64,000 bases of DNA from ZC4RG20 sp963702105 (GTDB taxonomy: Bacteria > Pseudomonadota > Gammaproteobacteria > Steroidobacterales > Rariloculaceae), in NCBI GenBank assembly GCA_963702105.1, contig OY969712.1, forward strand, positions 4,526,001 through 4,590,000. Direction: 5' to 3'. The notes under the pieces are model-generated. The model saw nothing but the letters and a program-made list of their open reading frames with translations, was not told the DNA's origin and did not search any database. The position numbers and the translations under genes are program-made. Shown here piece after piece: positions 1 through 9,059 of the stretch. Within the stretch, counting starts at the first letter, position 1. Every line of letters starts with the position of its first letter.

Positions 1-144
1 CAGCTTGCCCTGGCCGACGGCAATGACCTCGCCCCGGATCGGCTTCTCGGCCGCCGTATCCGGGATCACGATTCCGCCGGGGGAGGTGCGCTCTTCCTCA
101 GTGCGCCGAATCACGACGCGATCGTGCAAAGGACGAAGCTTCAT
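1..144 (-). CDS. groES: Co-chaperonin GroES (N-terminal 48 residues, cut by window edge)
   Basis: GroES caps the GroEL folding chamber in the cytosol. The minus strand from ATG at 144 encodes MKLRPLHDRVVIRR and continues through PGGIVIPD and GEVIAVGQGKL, the characteristic first half of the roughly 95-residue family, including the start of the mobile loop. A GGGAGA ribosome site sits just upstream. The rest of the gene, and presumably groEL, lies beyond the left edge. A CIRCE operator and a promoter lie upstream, so HrcA-type heat-shock repression is expected. Identity is secure; only the partial length limits the call. Confidence 0.96.
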   Translation of the reverse strand, partial: MKLRPLHDRVVIRRTEEERTSPGGIVIPDTAAEKPIRGEVIAVGQGKL

Positions 145-205
145 GGAGATCTCCCTTTCCAACATTTTGAAATTTGTGACTTTTTACCAGCGGCCGAGTT
201 ATCTG

Positions 206-232
206 TTAGCACTCGACCGTACCGAGTGCTAA
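206..232. promoter_or_regulatory. CIRCE operator (HrcA binding site)
   Basis: A perfect inverted repeat TTAGCACTC-N9-GAGTGCTAA, identical to the CIRCE consensus, lies 62 bp upstream of the groES start. CIRCE is the binding site of the heat-shock repressor HrcA. It begins at the last base of the putative groES -10 box and covers the expected transcription start, the classical placement for repression. Confidence 0.96.
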
Positions 233-259
233 TCATAGTGGCGATCTCGGCAATTTCAA
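232..259 (-). promoter_or_regulatory. groES promoter
   Basis: On the minus strand TTGAAA (259-254) is separated by 16 bp from TATGAT (237-232). The -10 abuts the CIRCE repeat. The -35 can also be read as CTTGAAA, the sigma-32 -35 consensus, followed 12 bp later by a poor match to the sigma-32 -10, so dual use is possible but not shown. Confidence 0.7.
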
Positions 260-405
260 GGGCGTGTGCGCGCTGTCATGACATCCCGCGCGGCGCGGGG
301 CTATTCTTGGAGTCCGCGAAGGGGCCGGATGCGAACGGTGCCGGCCGCGGCGCGTCCGCGCCGGAGGTCTTCGGGCCGCGCGGCCGTCCAAGGGTGTGAG
401 GTTCA

Positions 406-738
406 GTGAGCTCGGAGGCATTGCTCGTCTTGACGACCTGCGGAAACGAGACCGAGGCCGACGCCTTGGCCGAGGCGCTTGTCGCCACCCGGCTCGCCGC
501 CTGCGTCAACCGAATCGGCGCCGTGCGCTCGACCTATCGGTGGCAGGAACGCATCGAGCACGACGCCGAGGTTCTTCTGCTGATCAAGACGACCGCTGAA
601 CGCTTTCCGGACGTCGAGCGGGCCATCCGCGAGCGCTCGACGTATGAACTCCCCGAAGTCGTCGCGGTCCGAGTCGCGAGAGGCTCCGCGGCCTATCTCG
701 ACTGGATCGGGGCGGCCGTGCAAACGGAACGACAATGA
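406..738 (+). CDS. cutA: CutA, divalent-ion tolerance protein
   Basis: A 110-residue cytosolic protein of the CutA family, which forms very stable PII-like trimers and was linked to copper tolerance; its exact role is unsettled. Family features visible are the N-terminal TTCGNETEADALAEALV helix, ACVN, the Tyr-Arg-Trp stretch (STYRWQ), the LLIKTT strand and the C-terminal HPYE-equivalent TYELPEVVAV with YLDWI. The start is GTG at 406. Its stop overlaps the dsbD start (ATGA), so the two are translationally coupled, a pairing common in gammaproteobacteria. Confidence 0.93.
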   Translation: MSSEALLVLTTCGNETEADALAEALVATRLAACVNRIGAVRSTYRWQERIEHDAEVLLLIKTTAERFPDVERAIRERSTYELPEVVAVRVARGSAAYLDWIGAAVQTERQ

Positions 739-3128
739 AAGGCATGTACGCACGTCATTGGCTCGGTGTCCTCGCTGCCCTCTGCACGCTCGGGGCCGCC
801 CTCTCGTGCGTCGCGCGCGCCGATGACCAGAAAGTGCTGCGGCCGGAGAAGGTCTATCCGTACCGCCTCGAAGCGGATGCGAGAAACCTGCATCTGCGCT
901 TCGACATCCTCGAAGGCTACTACCTGTACCGCGACCGCTTCGCGTTCGCGACGAAGACGCCCGGCGTGACCCTCGGCCAGCCCGTATTTCCGAAGGGGCA
1001 GGTTCACGAGGACGAGTTCTTCGGCAAGAAGGAAATCTACCGCGGCCAGTTCGAGATCCTGATCCCGTACGCCCGCGCCGACGCATCGCGCCGGCTCACG
1101 CTCGACCTGCGTCTCCAGGGCTGCGCCGACCGCGGCATCTGTTATCCGCCGCAGAACTGGACGCGCGAGGTCGCCCTCCCCGCGGCGGCCCCGGCGGCGC
1201 TCTCGGCCGGCGGCTCCGAGGCACGCGGCGCCGCCGCGCCGGCGCCCGCGGCCGCCGTTGCGCCGGCGCCCTCGCCCTTCATCAAGACTGAAGGACAGCC
1301 GCTTCCGCCCGAACAGGCTTTCCGGATGGACGCGCGCTTCGACGGGCCGAACGAGCTGACCGTCGCCTGGCAGGTCGAGCCCGGCTATTACCTCTATAAA
1401 GACAAGCTCGCCGTCACGGCCGACGGCCGCGTCGAGCTCGGCAAGCCCGAGATGCCGGAAGGCGAGGCGTACTCCGACGCCAACTTCGGCCAGGTTCGCA
1501 TCTTCCGCGGCAATGTGGAGATCAAGATCCCGCTCGCGCGCGCCACGCCGGACCCGATTCCGCTCACGATCCACGCCGCCTATCAGGGCTGCAAGGACGG
1601 CAGCGTCTGCTATCCGGCTGCCGAGCAGAGCATGGCCTTGACGCTGCCCGCCGCGGCCTCGTTCGCGGCCGCGCCCGATGCCGGCGCCGCGGGCGCAGGC
1701 ACGGGCGCCGCCGCGGACGCGTCGGCGGGAGACGCGGCGGCCGCAGGCACCTCCGCAACCGCTGCCGCCCCGCCCGCACCGCCGACCTCGGCCGAGGGCC
1801 GCCTCGCGGCCGCCGCCCTCGGCGGCTCCTGGCCCATGCTGCTCGCCTTGTTTTACGTGGCCGGCCTCGGCCTCGCGTTCACGCCCTGCGTTTTGCCCAT
1901 GGTGCCCATCATCTCCGGCATCATCGCAGGACACGGCGAGCTCTCGGCCAAGCGCGGCTTCGCGCTGTCGTTCACGTATGTCATGGGCATGGCCCTCACG
2001 TACACCGTTGCGGGAGCGCTGGCCGCCCTCGTCGGCCAGCAGGTCCAGGCCGCCTTCCAGAAGCCGTGGATCATCTCGCTGTTCGCGGGCGTGTTCGTGC
2101 TGCTGGCCCTCTCGATGTTCGGGCTCTTCACCGTGCAGATGCCGACGGCGATTCAAACGCGCGTCGCAGGCCTCGCGAACCGCCAGCGCGCCGGCACGTT
2201 CGTCGGCACGGGCGTCATGGGCGCGCTCTCGGCGCTCATCGTCACGACCTGCGTCGCCCCCGCGCTCGTCGTCGCGCTCGCCATGATCGGCCAGCGCGGG
2301 GACGTCGTGCGCGGGGCCGCAGCGCTGTTCGCCCTGAGCCTCGGCATGGGCTCGCCGCTGCTGCTCGTCGGCGCCTCCGCGGGCACACTGTTGCCGCGGG
2401 CGGGCGCGTGGATGAACTCGGTCAAAGCCGCCTTCGGCGTCATGATGCTCGGGCTCGCGATCTGGATGCTGCAGCGCGTTCTGCCCGGCAACGTCGCCCT
2501 CGTCCTTTGGGCCGTGCTCGTGTTCCTGACGGGTGTGTTCCTCGGGGCATTCGAGCCTCTGCCCGCCGAGCCCGGCCCGCGCAAGCGGCTTTTCAAGGGG
2601 GTCGGCGTGCTCGCCTGCCTTTACGGTGCGCTCATGCTGGTCGGCGCGACGCTCGGCGGCGAGAGCCCGCTGAGGCCGATCCCGCTGAATGGCCTCGGAG
2701 CGCGAATCGCGAGCGCCGGGCCCGGCGCCGCCGATTCCGTCGCAGCGGCGCCGGTACCCGCACTTTCCTTCCAATCGGTCGCCTCCGTCGCCGCCCTCGA
2801 GAAAGCCGTCGGCACGGCCCGCAGCGCTGGCCGCCCCGTGCTCGTCGACTTCACGGCCGACTGGTGCGTCTCCTGCAAGGAGATGGAGAAGTACACGTTC
2901 CCGAACAGCAACGTCATCGCCGCGCTGCGGCCGTTCGTGCTGCTGCGCGCCGACGTGACGGCCAACACGGACGACGACAAGGCGCTGCTGAAGTACTTCG
3001 ACAGCTACGGTCCGCCGACCATCGCGTTTTTCGACGCGCATGGACGGCGGCAGGCACCCTACAAGCTCGTCGGGTACGTCCCGCCGGCGCAATTTGCCCA
3101 GCACGTGCGGCGCCTCGCCGCCCTGTAG
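735..3128 (+). CDS. dsbD: Thiol:disulfide interchange protein DsbD with two N-terminal alpha domains
   Basis: DsbD carries electrons from cytosolic thioredoxin across the inner membrane to periplasmic reductases. After a signal peptide (residues 1-29) there are two copies of the periplasmic alpha domain, at about 34-150 and 185-305, each with a Cys pair (Cys130/Cys136 in QGCADRGICYPP and Cys286/Cys292 in QGCKDGSVCYPA). A long Ala-rich linker leads to the eight-helix beta domain with Cys385 (FTPCVLPM) and Cys506 (TTCVAP), then a thioredoxin-like gamma domain with Cys711-Val-Ser-Cys714. At 797 residues it is far longer than the 565-residue E. coli protein, because of the duplication and the linkers. 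Confidence 0.95.
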   Translation: MKGMYARHWLGVLAALCTLGAALSCVARADDQKVLRPEKVYPYRLEADARNLHLRFDILEGYYLYRDRFAFATKTPGVTLGQPVFPKGQVHEDEFFGKKEIYRGQFEILIPYARADASRRLTLDLRLQGCADRGICYPPQNWTREVALPAAAPAALSAGGSEARGAAAPAPAAAVAPAPSPFIKTEGQPLPPEQAFRMDARFDGPNELTVAWQVEPGYYLYKDKLAVTADGRVELGKPEMPEGEAYSDANFGQVRIFRGNVEIKIPLARATPDPIPLTIHAAYQGCKDGSVCYPAAEQSMALTLPAAASFAAAPDAGAAGAGTGAAADASAGDAAAAGTSATAAAPPAPPTSAEGRLAAAALGGSWPMLLALFYVAGLGLAFTPCVLPMVPIISGIIAGHGELSAKRGFALSFTYVMGMALTYTVAGALAALVGQQVQAAFQKPWIISLFAGVFVLLALSMFGLFTVQMPTAIQTRVAGLANRQRAGTFVGTGVMGALSALIVTTCVAPALVVALAMIGQRGDVVRGAAALFALSLGMGSPLLLVGASAGTLLPRAGAWMNSVKAAFGVMMLGLAIWMLQRVLPGNVALVLWAVLVFLTGVFLGAFEPLPAEPGPRKRLFKGVGVLACLYGALMLVGATLGGESPLRPIPLNGLGARIASAGPGAADSVAAAPVPALSFQSVASVAALEKAVGTARSAGRPVLVDFTADWCVSCKEMEKYTFPNSNVIAALRPFVLLRADVTANTDDDKALLKYFDSYGPPTIAFFDAHGRRQAPYKLVGYVPPAQFAQHVRRLAAL

Positions 3129-3131
3129 CAG

Positions 3132-3192
3132 GCGCTCGGCTGCGGCCTTCGGGCTTCGCCAGGGCACCCGCCCGTGCCCTTGGGCCGAGCGC
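3132..3192. repeat. Branched stem-loop between dsbD and the TlpA-like gene
   Basis: GCGCTCGGC (3132-3140) pairs perfectly with GCCGAGCGC (3184-3192) and encloses a second hairpin, AGGGCAC (3161-3167) with GTGCCCT (3174-3180). It starts four bases after the dsbD stop and is followed by only three T residues. It could be a 3'-end stabiliser or weak terminator; no function is demonstrated. Confidence 0.5.
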
Positions 3193-3229
3193 TTTCAATG
3201 CGTCCCGAAACGCGGCACCATAACGGGAC

Positions 3230-3832
3230 ATGGCAAGAGCAATGAAGCCGACCCTGATCACCCTGACGCTCAGCGTCGCGGCCGTGGCCGGCTACCTCAT
3301 TTATCGGCTGGCCGTGCACGCCCCGGCCGGGAGCGCCCCCGGCACGTCCCAGAAGCACCTCGTCGCGCAGCTGCCGGACTTCACGCTCGAGAATCTCGAA
3401 GGGAAGCAGCAGTCCATCAAGAGCCTGGCCGGCGAGCCGATGCTCATCAACTTCTGGGCGACGTGGTGCGGGCCCTGCCGTGAAGAGATCCCGATGCTCA
3501 AGAAGCTCCAGGATCAGAACCCGTGGCTCAAGGTCGTCGGCGTCGCGGTCGACGAGCCCGACGCCGTGCGCAAGTACGCGAAAACCATGCAGTTCAACTA
3601 CCCGGTACTCATGGGCGAGGCCGGGGCCATGAACGCGGCCGGGAGCTTCGGCGTCGATTTCTACGCGCTGCCCTTCACGGTTTTCGCCGATTCCGAGGGG
3701 CACCTGCTCGGCGTCCATACGGGCGAGCTGCACCCCGAGCAGGTCTCGAACCTGCTGGCCGTGCTCCAGGATCTGCGCGACAAGCACATCGGGGTGGCTC
3801 AGGCCCGGGACCGAATCGCGGCCCGCATGTAG
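3230..3832 (+). CDS. Membrane-anchored TlpA/ResA-type thioredoxin-like protein
   Basis: A 200-residue protein with an N-terminal membrane anchor (about residues 8-25), then a thioredoxin fold of the TlpA/ResA class. The active site is Cys80-Gly-Pro-Cys83 in NFWATWCGPCREEIPML, followed by the cis-proline segment ALPFTVF. Such proteins reduce periplasmic disulfides, for example in cytochrome c maturation, drawing electrons from DsbD or CcdA. Placement right after dsbD supports a DsbD-driven reductase. ATG at 3230 is used; ATG at 3242 is an alternative. It is shorter at the C-terminus than DsbE/CcmG fusions and no ccm genes are nearby, so the substrate is unknown. Confidence 0.88.
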   Translation: MARAMKPTLITLTLSVAAVAGYLIYRLAVHAPAGSAPGTSQKHLVAQLPDFTLENLEGKQQSIKSLAGEPMLINFWATWCGPCREEIPMLKKLQDQNPWLKVVGVAVDEPDAVRKYAKTMQFNYPVLMGEAGAMNAAGSFGVDFYALPFTVFADSEGHLLGVHTGELHPEQVSNLLAVLQDLRDKHIGVAQARDRIAARM

Positions 3833-3917
3833 CCGCCAGCGGCGGCCAAATCTCAAATCCTGCCGCCATCTGCTCCGAAAAAGGGTAGACTTAGGTCTAT
3901 TCTGGCGACCTCGAGCC

Positions 3918-4367
<450 letters not shown>

Positions 4368-4823
4368 GTGGACATTCGCAAGGTCAAGAAGCTCATCGAG
4401 CTCCTCGAGGAGTCGGGGATATCCGAGATCGAGATCTCCGAGGGCGAGGAGTCGGTACGGATCAGCCGCTATCCGCACCCGGGCGTCATGAGCTTCGCTC
4501 CGCACGCCGTCGCGCCGCCCCCCGCGCCCCTCGCGGCGGCGCAGTCGGTGCAGCCGGAGCCGGCCCAGGCCGAGCCCCCGAGCCCGGGCCACCAGATCAC
4601 GGCACCGATGGTCGGCACGTACTACTCGAGCCCGAGCCCGGGCGCCAAGACCTTCGTAGAGATCGGCAGCGAGGTCTCGCCCGGCGACACCGTCTGCATC
4701 ATCGAAGCCATGAAGATGATGAACCAGATCGAGTCGGACGTCGCCGGCCGCGTCGTCAGCATCCTCGTCGAGAACGGCGACCCGGTGGAGTACGGTCAGC
4801 CGCTCTTCGTCATCGAAACCTGA
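4368..4823 (+). CDS. accB: Biotin carboxyl carrier protein of acetyl-CoA carboxylase
   Basis: Carries the biotin that shuttles carboxyl groups between biotin carboxylase and carboxyltransferase in the first committed step of fatty-acid synthesis. The 151 residues show an N-terminal MDIRKVKKLIELLEESG helix, a Pro/Ala-rich linker (about 45-75) and the biotinyl domain with EAMKMMN, biotinylated on Lys116, plus the thumb segment GTYYSSPSPGAKTF. The GTG start abuts the aroQ stop. accC follows after seven bases. Confidence 0.97.
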   Translation: MDIRKVKKLIELLEESGISEIEISEGEESVRISRYPHPGVMSFAPHAVAPPPAPLAAAQSVQPEPAQAEPPSPGHQITAPMVGTYYSSPSPGAKTFVEIGSEVSPGDTVCIIEAMKMMNQIESDVAGRVVSILVENGDPVEYGQPLFVIET

Positions 4824-4830
4824 CCGAGCC

Positions 4831-6174
4831 ATGCTCGACAAGGTCCTGATCGCAAACCGGGGCGAGATCGCCCTGCGCGTCTATCGTGCGTGCCGCGAGC
4901 TCGGCATTAAGACCGTGGCGGTGCACTCGACGGCGGACACGGCGCTCAAGCACGTGCTCCTGGCCGACGAGACCGTCTGCATCGGCCCGCCGCCCTCGCA
5001 GCAAAGCTACCTGAACATGCCCGCCATCATCGCGGCCGCCGAGGTCACCGACGCCGTCGCGATCCACCCGGGCTACGGCTTTCTATCGGAGAACGCGGAC
5101 TTCGCCGAACGCGTCGAGGAGAGCGGCTTCCTGTTCATCGGGCCGCGGCCCGAGACGATCCGCCTCATGGGCGACAAGGTCTCCGCGATCCGCGCAATGC
5201 GCGAAGCCGGTGTCCCGTGCGTGCCCGGCTCCGACGGCCCGCTCGGCGACGATGCCGAGCAGAACGCGCGCCTGGCCCGCAAGCTCGGCTATCCGGTCAT
5301 CATCAAGGCCTCGGGCGGCGGCGGCGGCCGCGGCATGCGCGTCGTGCACAGCGATGCCGCGCTGCTCAACGCGGTATCGATCACGAAGAACGAGGCGCGC
5401 TCGGCCTTCGGCAACGACGAAGTCTATATGGAGAAATTTCTCGAGCACCCGCGCCACATCGAGTTTCAGGTGCTCGCCGATGGCCAGGGCCGCGCCGTGC
5501 ACCTCGGCGAGCGCGACTGCTCGATGCAGCGGCGGCACCAGAAGGTCCTCGAGGAGGCGCCGGCGCTCGGCATCACACCTGAGCAGCGCGAACGCATGGG
5601 CAAGCTCTGCGTGGATGCCTGTCTGCGCATCGGCTACCGGGGGGCGGGGACGTTCGAGTTTCTGTATCAGGACGGCGAGTTCTTTTTCATCGAGATGAAC
5701 ACGCGGGTCCAGGTCGAGCACCCGGTCACGGAGATGGTGACCGGCATCGACATCGTCAAAGTTCAGCTGCAGATCGCTGCCGGCGAGAAGCTGCCGTTCG
5801 AGCAAAGCGATATCGAGTGGCGCGGTCACGCCGTCGAATGCCGGATCAACGCCGAGGACCCGCGCACGTTCATGCCTTCGCCCGGGACGGTCACGCTGTG
5901 GCATCCGCCGGGCGGCCCGGGCATCCGCGTCGACAGCCACATGTACAGCGGCTATCCCGTCCCGCCGCACTACGATTCGCTGATCGCGAAGATCATCGCC
6001 CACGGCGAGCATCGCGCGTCGGCCGTCGCGCGCATGACGACGGCGCTGAGCGAGATCGTCATCGACGGCATTCGCACGAACGTGCCGCTGCATCAGGAGA
6101 TCTTCCAGCACGCGGCTTTTCGCACGGGCGGCACGGACATCCATTATCTCGAGAAGCGGCTCGGTCTGAAGTAG
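4831..6174 (+). CDS. accC: Biotin carboxylase subunit of acetyl-CoA carboxylase
   Basis: ATP-dependent carboxylation of the biotin on AccB. The 447 residues match the family length and begin MLDKVLIANRGEIALRV. Visible motifs include the ATP-grasp glycine loop KASGGGGGRGMRVV, the HIEFQVL and GERDCSMQRRHQK stretches and the catalytic EMNTRVQVEHPVTEM. Operonic with accB, which fits the AccBC complex. Nothing unusual seen. Confidence 0.98.
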   Translation: MLDKVLIANRGEIALRVYRACRELGIKTVAVHSTADTALKHVLLADETVCIGPPPSQQSYLNMPAIIAAAEVTDAVAIHPGYGFLSENADFAERVEESGFLFIGPRPETIRLMGDKVSAIRAMREAGVPCVPGSDGPLGDDAEQNARLARKLGYPVIIKASGGGGGRGMRVVHSDAALLNAVSITKNEARSAFGNDEVYMEKFLEHPRHIEFQVLADGQGRAVHLGERDCSMQRRHQKVLEEAPALGITPEQRERMGKLCVDACLRIGYRGAGTFEFLYQDGEFFFIEMNTRVQVEHPVTEMVTGIDIVKVQLQIAAGEKLPFEQSDIEWRGHAVECRINAEDPRTFMPSPGTVTLWHPPGGPGIRVDSHMYSGYPVPPHYDSLIAKIIAHGEHRASAVARMTTALSEIVIDGIRTNVPLHQEIFQHAAFRTGGTDIHYLEKRLGLK

Positions 6175-6178
6175 GCGA

Positions 6179-7054
6179 GTGGCGCGCCGAAGACTCAGGC
6201 TCGAGGTGCCCGCCGAGCGCGTCTCGGCAGTCGAAGCGCTGCTCACGCTGGCCGGCGCCGAATCGATCGCGCTCGAGGACGCAGGCGATACCCCGCTGCT
6301 GGAGCCTCCGCCCGGCGGCGCGCCGCTGTGGCCGCGCGTGGTCTTGCGTGCAACCTTCGGCTATGAGGTCGGGACCGGCTCTCTCGAATCCCTGCTGGCC
6401 GCTTCGCTGCCCGCGGGCACGGCGCTCGCGGTCGAGGACGTCGACGAGAATGCCTGGCGTGCGGCCGCGCTCGCGCGCGTGAACCCCCGCCGATTCGGCT
6501 CGGAGCTCTGGCTCGTGCCGGCCGAGGGCGAGTGCCCGCCCGGCAGCCGTGCATGCGTCCGGCTCAACATGGGGCTCGCTTTCGGCACCGGCGAGCATCC
6601 GACGACCGCGCTTTGCCTCGAGTGGCTCGACGCCCACGGCACCGAAGCGTCGATCGTTCTCGACTACGGCTGCGGCTCGGGCGTCCTCGCTCTCGCCGCG
6701 CTCGTGCTCGGCGCCGAGCGCGCCTACGCCGTCAACGTCGAACCCCAGGCGCTCGCGGCGACGGCCGCGAACGCCGAGCTCAACGGCTGCGCGGGGCAGC
6801 TCTGGATCGGCGCCCCCGAGGCCCTGCCGGACTGCCAGGTCGATCTCGTTCTCGCAAACATTCTGGCCGGCCCGCTAACGGAGCACGCGGCGAGATTCGC
6901 GCGCTGCCTGCGCCCCGGCGGCCGCGTCGTGCTGAGCGGCGTGCTCTCGACGCAGCGCGACGCCGTGCTCGGCGCATACGCCCGCGACTTCGAGGACCTG
7001 GAAACGGCCGAGCGGGACGGGTGGCTGCGGATCGCGGGACGCCGCCGAAACTGA
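6179..7054 (+). CDS. prmA: Ribosomal protein L11 methyltransferase
   Basis: Uses S-adenosylmethionine to trimethylate ribosomal protein L11. The 291 residues contain the family signature GTGEHPTTALCLEWL, the SAM-binding motif I DYGCGSGVLALAAL, the acidic-loop region AVNVEPQAL (usually VDIDPQA) and the catalytic-loop LVLANILAGPL. GTG at 6179 lies five bases after the accC stop, so it is probably cotranscribed with aroQ-accBC, as in pseudomonads. Confidence 0.94.
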   Translation: MARRRLRLEVPAERVSAVEALLTLAGAESIALEDAGDTPLLEPPPGGAPLWPRVVLRATFGYEVGTGSLESLLAASLPAGTALAVEDVDENAWRAAALARVNPRRFGSELWLVPAEGECPPGSRACVRLNMGLAFGTGEHPTTALCLEWLDAHGTEASIVLDYGCGSGVLALAALVLGAERAYAVNVEPQALAATAANAELNGCAGQLWIGAPEALPDCQVDLVLANILAGPLTEHAARFARCLRPGGRVVLSGVLSTQRDAVLGAYARDFEDLETAERDGWLRIAGRRRN

Positions 7055-7118
7055 GGGCGCCGCCTGCGGGACGGGCTCTAAATCTATAGAATGGCGGCCA
7101 GCGGAGGCTTCGACTGCC

Positions 7119-9059
7119 ATGCTCTTCACGCGCTGTCCGGACTGCGACACGACGTTCCGAATCACGGCCGAGGCGCTGAACAAGGCCGGCGGGCAGGTTC
7201 GTTGCGGGCGCTGCACGTGCGTGTTCGACGCGTACTCGGAACTCCGCGAGCAGCTCGAGACCGGCGAGACGGGCATACAGGCGGCGAACCCTGCGCGCAC
7301 GGGCGGCGGCGCGGCCGTGGACATCACGGCCGAGACGGTGACCGTCGTGAAGCGCCGACCCGCAGCGGACCTGAATCGCGGGGACAACCGGACGAAAGAA
7401 GGGCTTTGGGCGGTTTCTTCGCGCGCGAAGGCCGAGGCCGGCCAAGAGGCCCGGAAGGCGGCCGAAACGGAGGCCGAAACCGAGACCGAGGCCGAGACCG
7501 AGACCGAGGCCGAAACCGAGACCGAAACCGAGACCGAGGCCGAGACCGAGGCCGAGGCCGAGGCCGAGGCCGAGACGCGGCCCGAGACCGAGGCTGCCGG
7601 CATATCGCCTGCCGCGTCGTCCAATGCGGGCCTGGCCGAGTCGGCCGCCGGCGAGGACGCCGATTGGCTCGCCGCGGCGGCCAGTTTCGCCGACGAGCAA
7701 CCGCTCGCCGCGCCGGCCGAAGCCGCCGGCGCCGGCGCGCCGCCCGGCTCGGAGATGCTTCCGGACGCCGAAGCTCGCGATGCCGGGTCCGTCGAGGCGG
7801 CGCCCGCAGATGGCCTGAGCGTCGATGCCGAGGCCGTTCGCGCCGCGGCCGGCGAAGCGGAAACCGGCGGCACGGAACCGGTCGGCGGAGAGGTCGACGA
7901 AGCCCGGCGCACGGCTGCCGCGGGCGCGACTCGCGCGGGCGCAACTGACGCGGACGCGACAGACGCGGACGCGACAGACGCGGACGCGACTGCGAAAGCG
8001 GATGCGGATGCGGATGCGGATTCGCGCGCATATGCAAATGCGAATGCGAATGCGAGCGCGATTCCGCGTGGAACGCCAGGGTCCACGGCGCGCGAATCGC
8101 GGCCGGCGCCGGGACCTGCACCGCTACCCTCGCCGTCGCCGTCGCCCTTGCTCTCGCCCGCAGCCGACATTATCGAGCACCCGCGTATGCCGGGCGCCTC
8201 GCGTCGCCAGCCGCCGGTCCGCAATGACGCGGCGGCGGCGCTCGTCAAAACGGCCGAGCCCGTGCGCCGCGCCGCCCCCGCCCCCGACGCTACCGAGCTC
8301 GACGAGTACAGCGTCGCGGCCGTCCTCGAGGCAATAGAATCGGGCATCGTCGAGGACGAGTCGAGCAAGATCCAGGACGATCCGGGGATCGCCCACGAAA
8401 GCGAGGTCCCTCGCGAACCGGACCTCACCACGACCGAATGGGTGCTGCTCGACGCAGCGCCCGAGACGCGGCGGGAATCGCGTCGCTGGTCGCTGGCCGT
8501 TGCAGGCGCGCTGCTGGTGCTCGGCCTGCAAGTCGGCAATCACTTTCGTGCCGACCTCGCCGGTCTCGCGCACATAGGACCCGCCGTGCGCAGCGCTTAC
8601 GCATTGCTCGGCATCGACGTGATTCCCAGATGGAATGTCGAGCAGTACGAGATCGTGGATTGGACCGCCAAGGCCGAGCCTCGCGCGAGCGGCCGAGGGC
8701 GGCTCGAGATCGACGCGCGCATTCTCAACAAAGGCCCGCGCACGCAGCCGTTCCCGTTCGTCAATCTCGAGCTCAAGGATCGTTGGGAAAAGACCGTGGC
8801 GAGCCGAATGTTCGAGCCTGCGGAATATCTCTCTCCAAAGGGAAGTCCCGGTTCGCTCATGGAGCCCGGCACAACGACGCAGGCGCGTCTCGAGGTCGTC
8901 GATCCCGGCCGCGAGGCTTACGGCTTCGAGCTCGAACGTCTGCGTCGAGCGGCCGAACGGCACGATGCGCTGCGCAAACGATCAAGTGTTTCGTTGACGC
9001 GCAAGCGTCTCTGTCGGTGCACTCCACCGCTGCTCCCCGCGGCGGGTTCCATGCTATGA
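7119..9059 (+). CDS. Zinc-ribbon, membrane-anchored DUF3426 protein with repetitive linker
   Basis: A 646-residue protein of unknown function. The N-terminus is an MJ0042-type zinc ribbon (CPDC at Cys6/Cys9 and CGRC at Cys29/Cys32). A long disordered linker contains 19 Glu-Thr/Glu-Ala dipeptides (about residues 116-153) and a later Asp-Ala and Asn-Ala rich tract (about 270-315). One transmembrane helix follows near 456-475, then a DUF3426 domain with RILNKGPRTQPFPFVNLELKD. The family usually sits between prmA and dusB-fis. The last 30 residues after FELERLRRA look poorly conserved. TATAGA at 7084-7089 may be a -10 box. Topology suggests a cytoplasmic ribbon and periplasmic C-terminus. Confidence 0.85.
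   Translation: MLFTRCPDCDTTFRITAEALNKAGGQVRCGRCTCVFDAYSELREQLETGETGIQAANPARTGGGAAVDITAETVTVVKRRPAADLNRGDNRTKEGLWAVSSRAKAEAGQEARKAAETEAETETEAETETEAETETETETEAETEAEAEAEAETRPETEAAGISPAASSNAGLAESAAGEDADWLAAAASFADEQPLAAPAEAAGAGAPPGSEMLPDAEARDAGSVEAAPADGLSVDAEAVRAAAGEAETGGTEPVGGEVDEARRTAAAGATRAGATDADATDADATDADATAKADADADADSRAYANANANASAIPRGTPGSTARESRPAPGPAPLPSPSPSPLLSPAADIIEHPRMPGASRRQPPVRNDAAAALVKTAEPVRRAAPAPDATELDEYSVAAVLEAIESGIVEDESSKIQDDPGIAHESEVPREPDLTTTEWVLLDAAPETRRESRRWSLAVAGALLVLGLQVGNHFRADLAGLAHIGPAVRSAYALLGIDVIPRWNVEQYEIVDWTAKAEPRASGRGRLEIDARILNKGPRTQPFPFVNLELKDRWEKTVASRMFEPAEYLSPKGSPGSLMEPGTTTQARLEVVDPGREAYGFELERLRRAAERHDALRKRSSVSLTRKRLCRCTPPLLPAAGSML
7464..7577 (+). repeat. In-frame hexanucleotide microsatellite (Glu-Thr/Glu-Ala)
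   Basis: Nineteen successive six-base units of the form GA(A/G)-(A/G)CC or GA(A/G)-ACG encode alternating Glu-Thr and Glu-Ala within the DUF3426 protein. The unit is a multiple of three, so slippage would change linker length without breaking the frame. Confidence 0.85.
7937..8058 (+). repeat. In-frame 15-bp and 6-bp tandem repeats in the DUF3426 gene
   Basis: About three copies of a 15-base unit (ACGCGGACGCGACAG) encode Thr-Asp-Ala-Asp-Ala, followed by GCGGAT hexamers encoding Asp-Ala and AATGCG hexamers encoding Asn-Ala. The A/T-richer hexamers differ from the surrounding GC-rich coding sequence. Confidence 0.8.

Noticed and set aside
693..3167. 824-codon open frame antisense to dsbD
   Set aside because: Composition is Arg/Gly/Glu/His-rich with no family signature; it mirrors the strongly biased third positions of dsbD and spans two genes.
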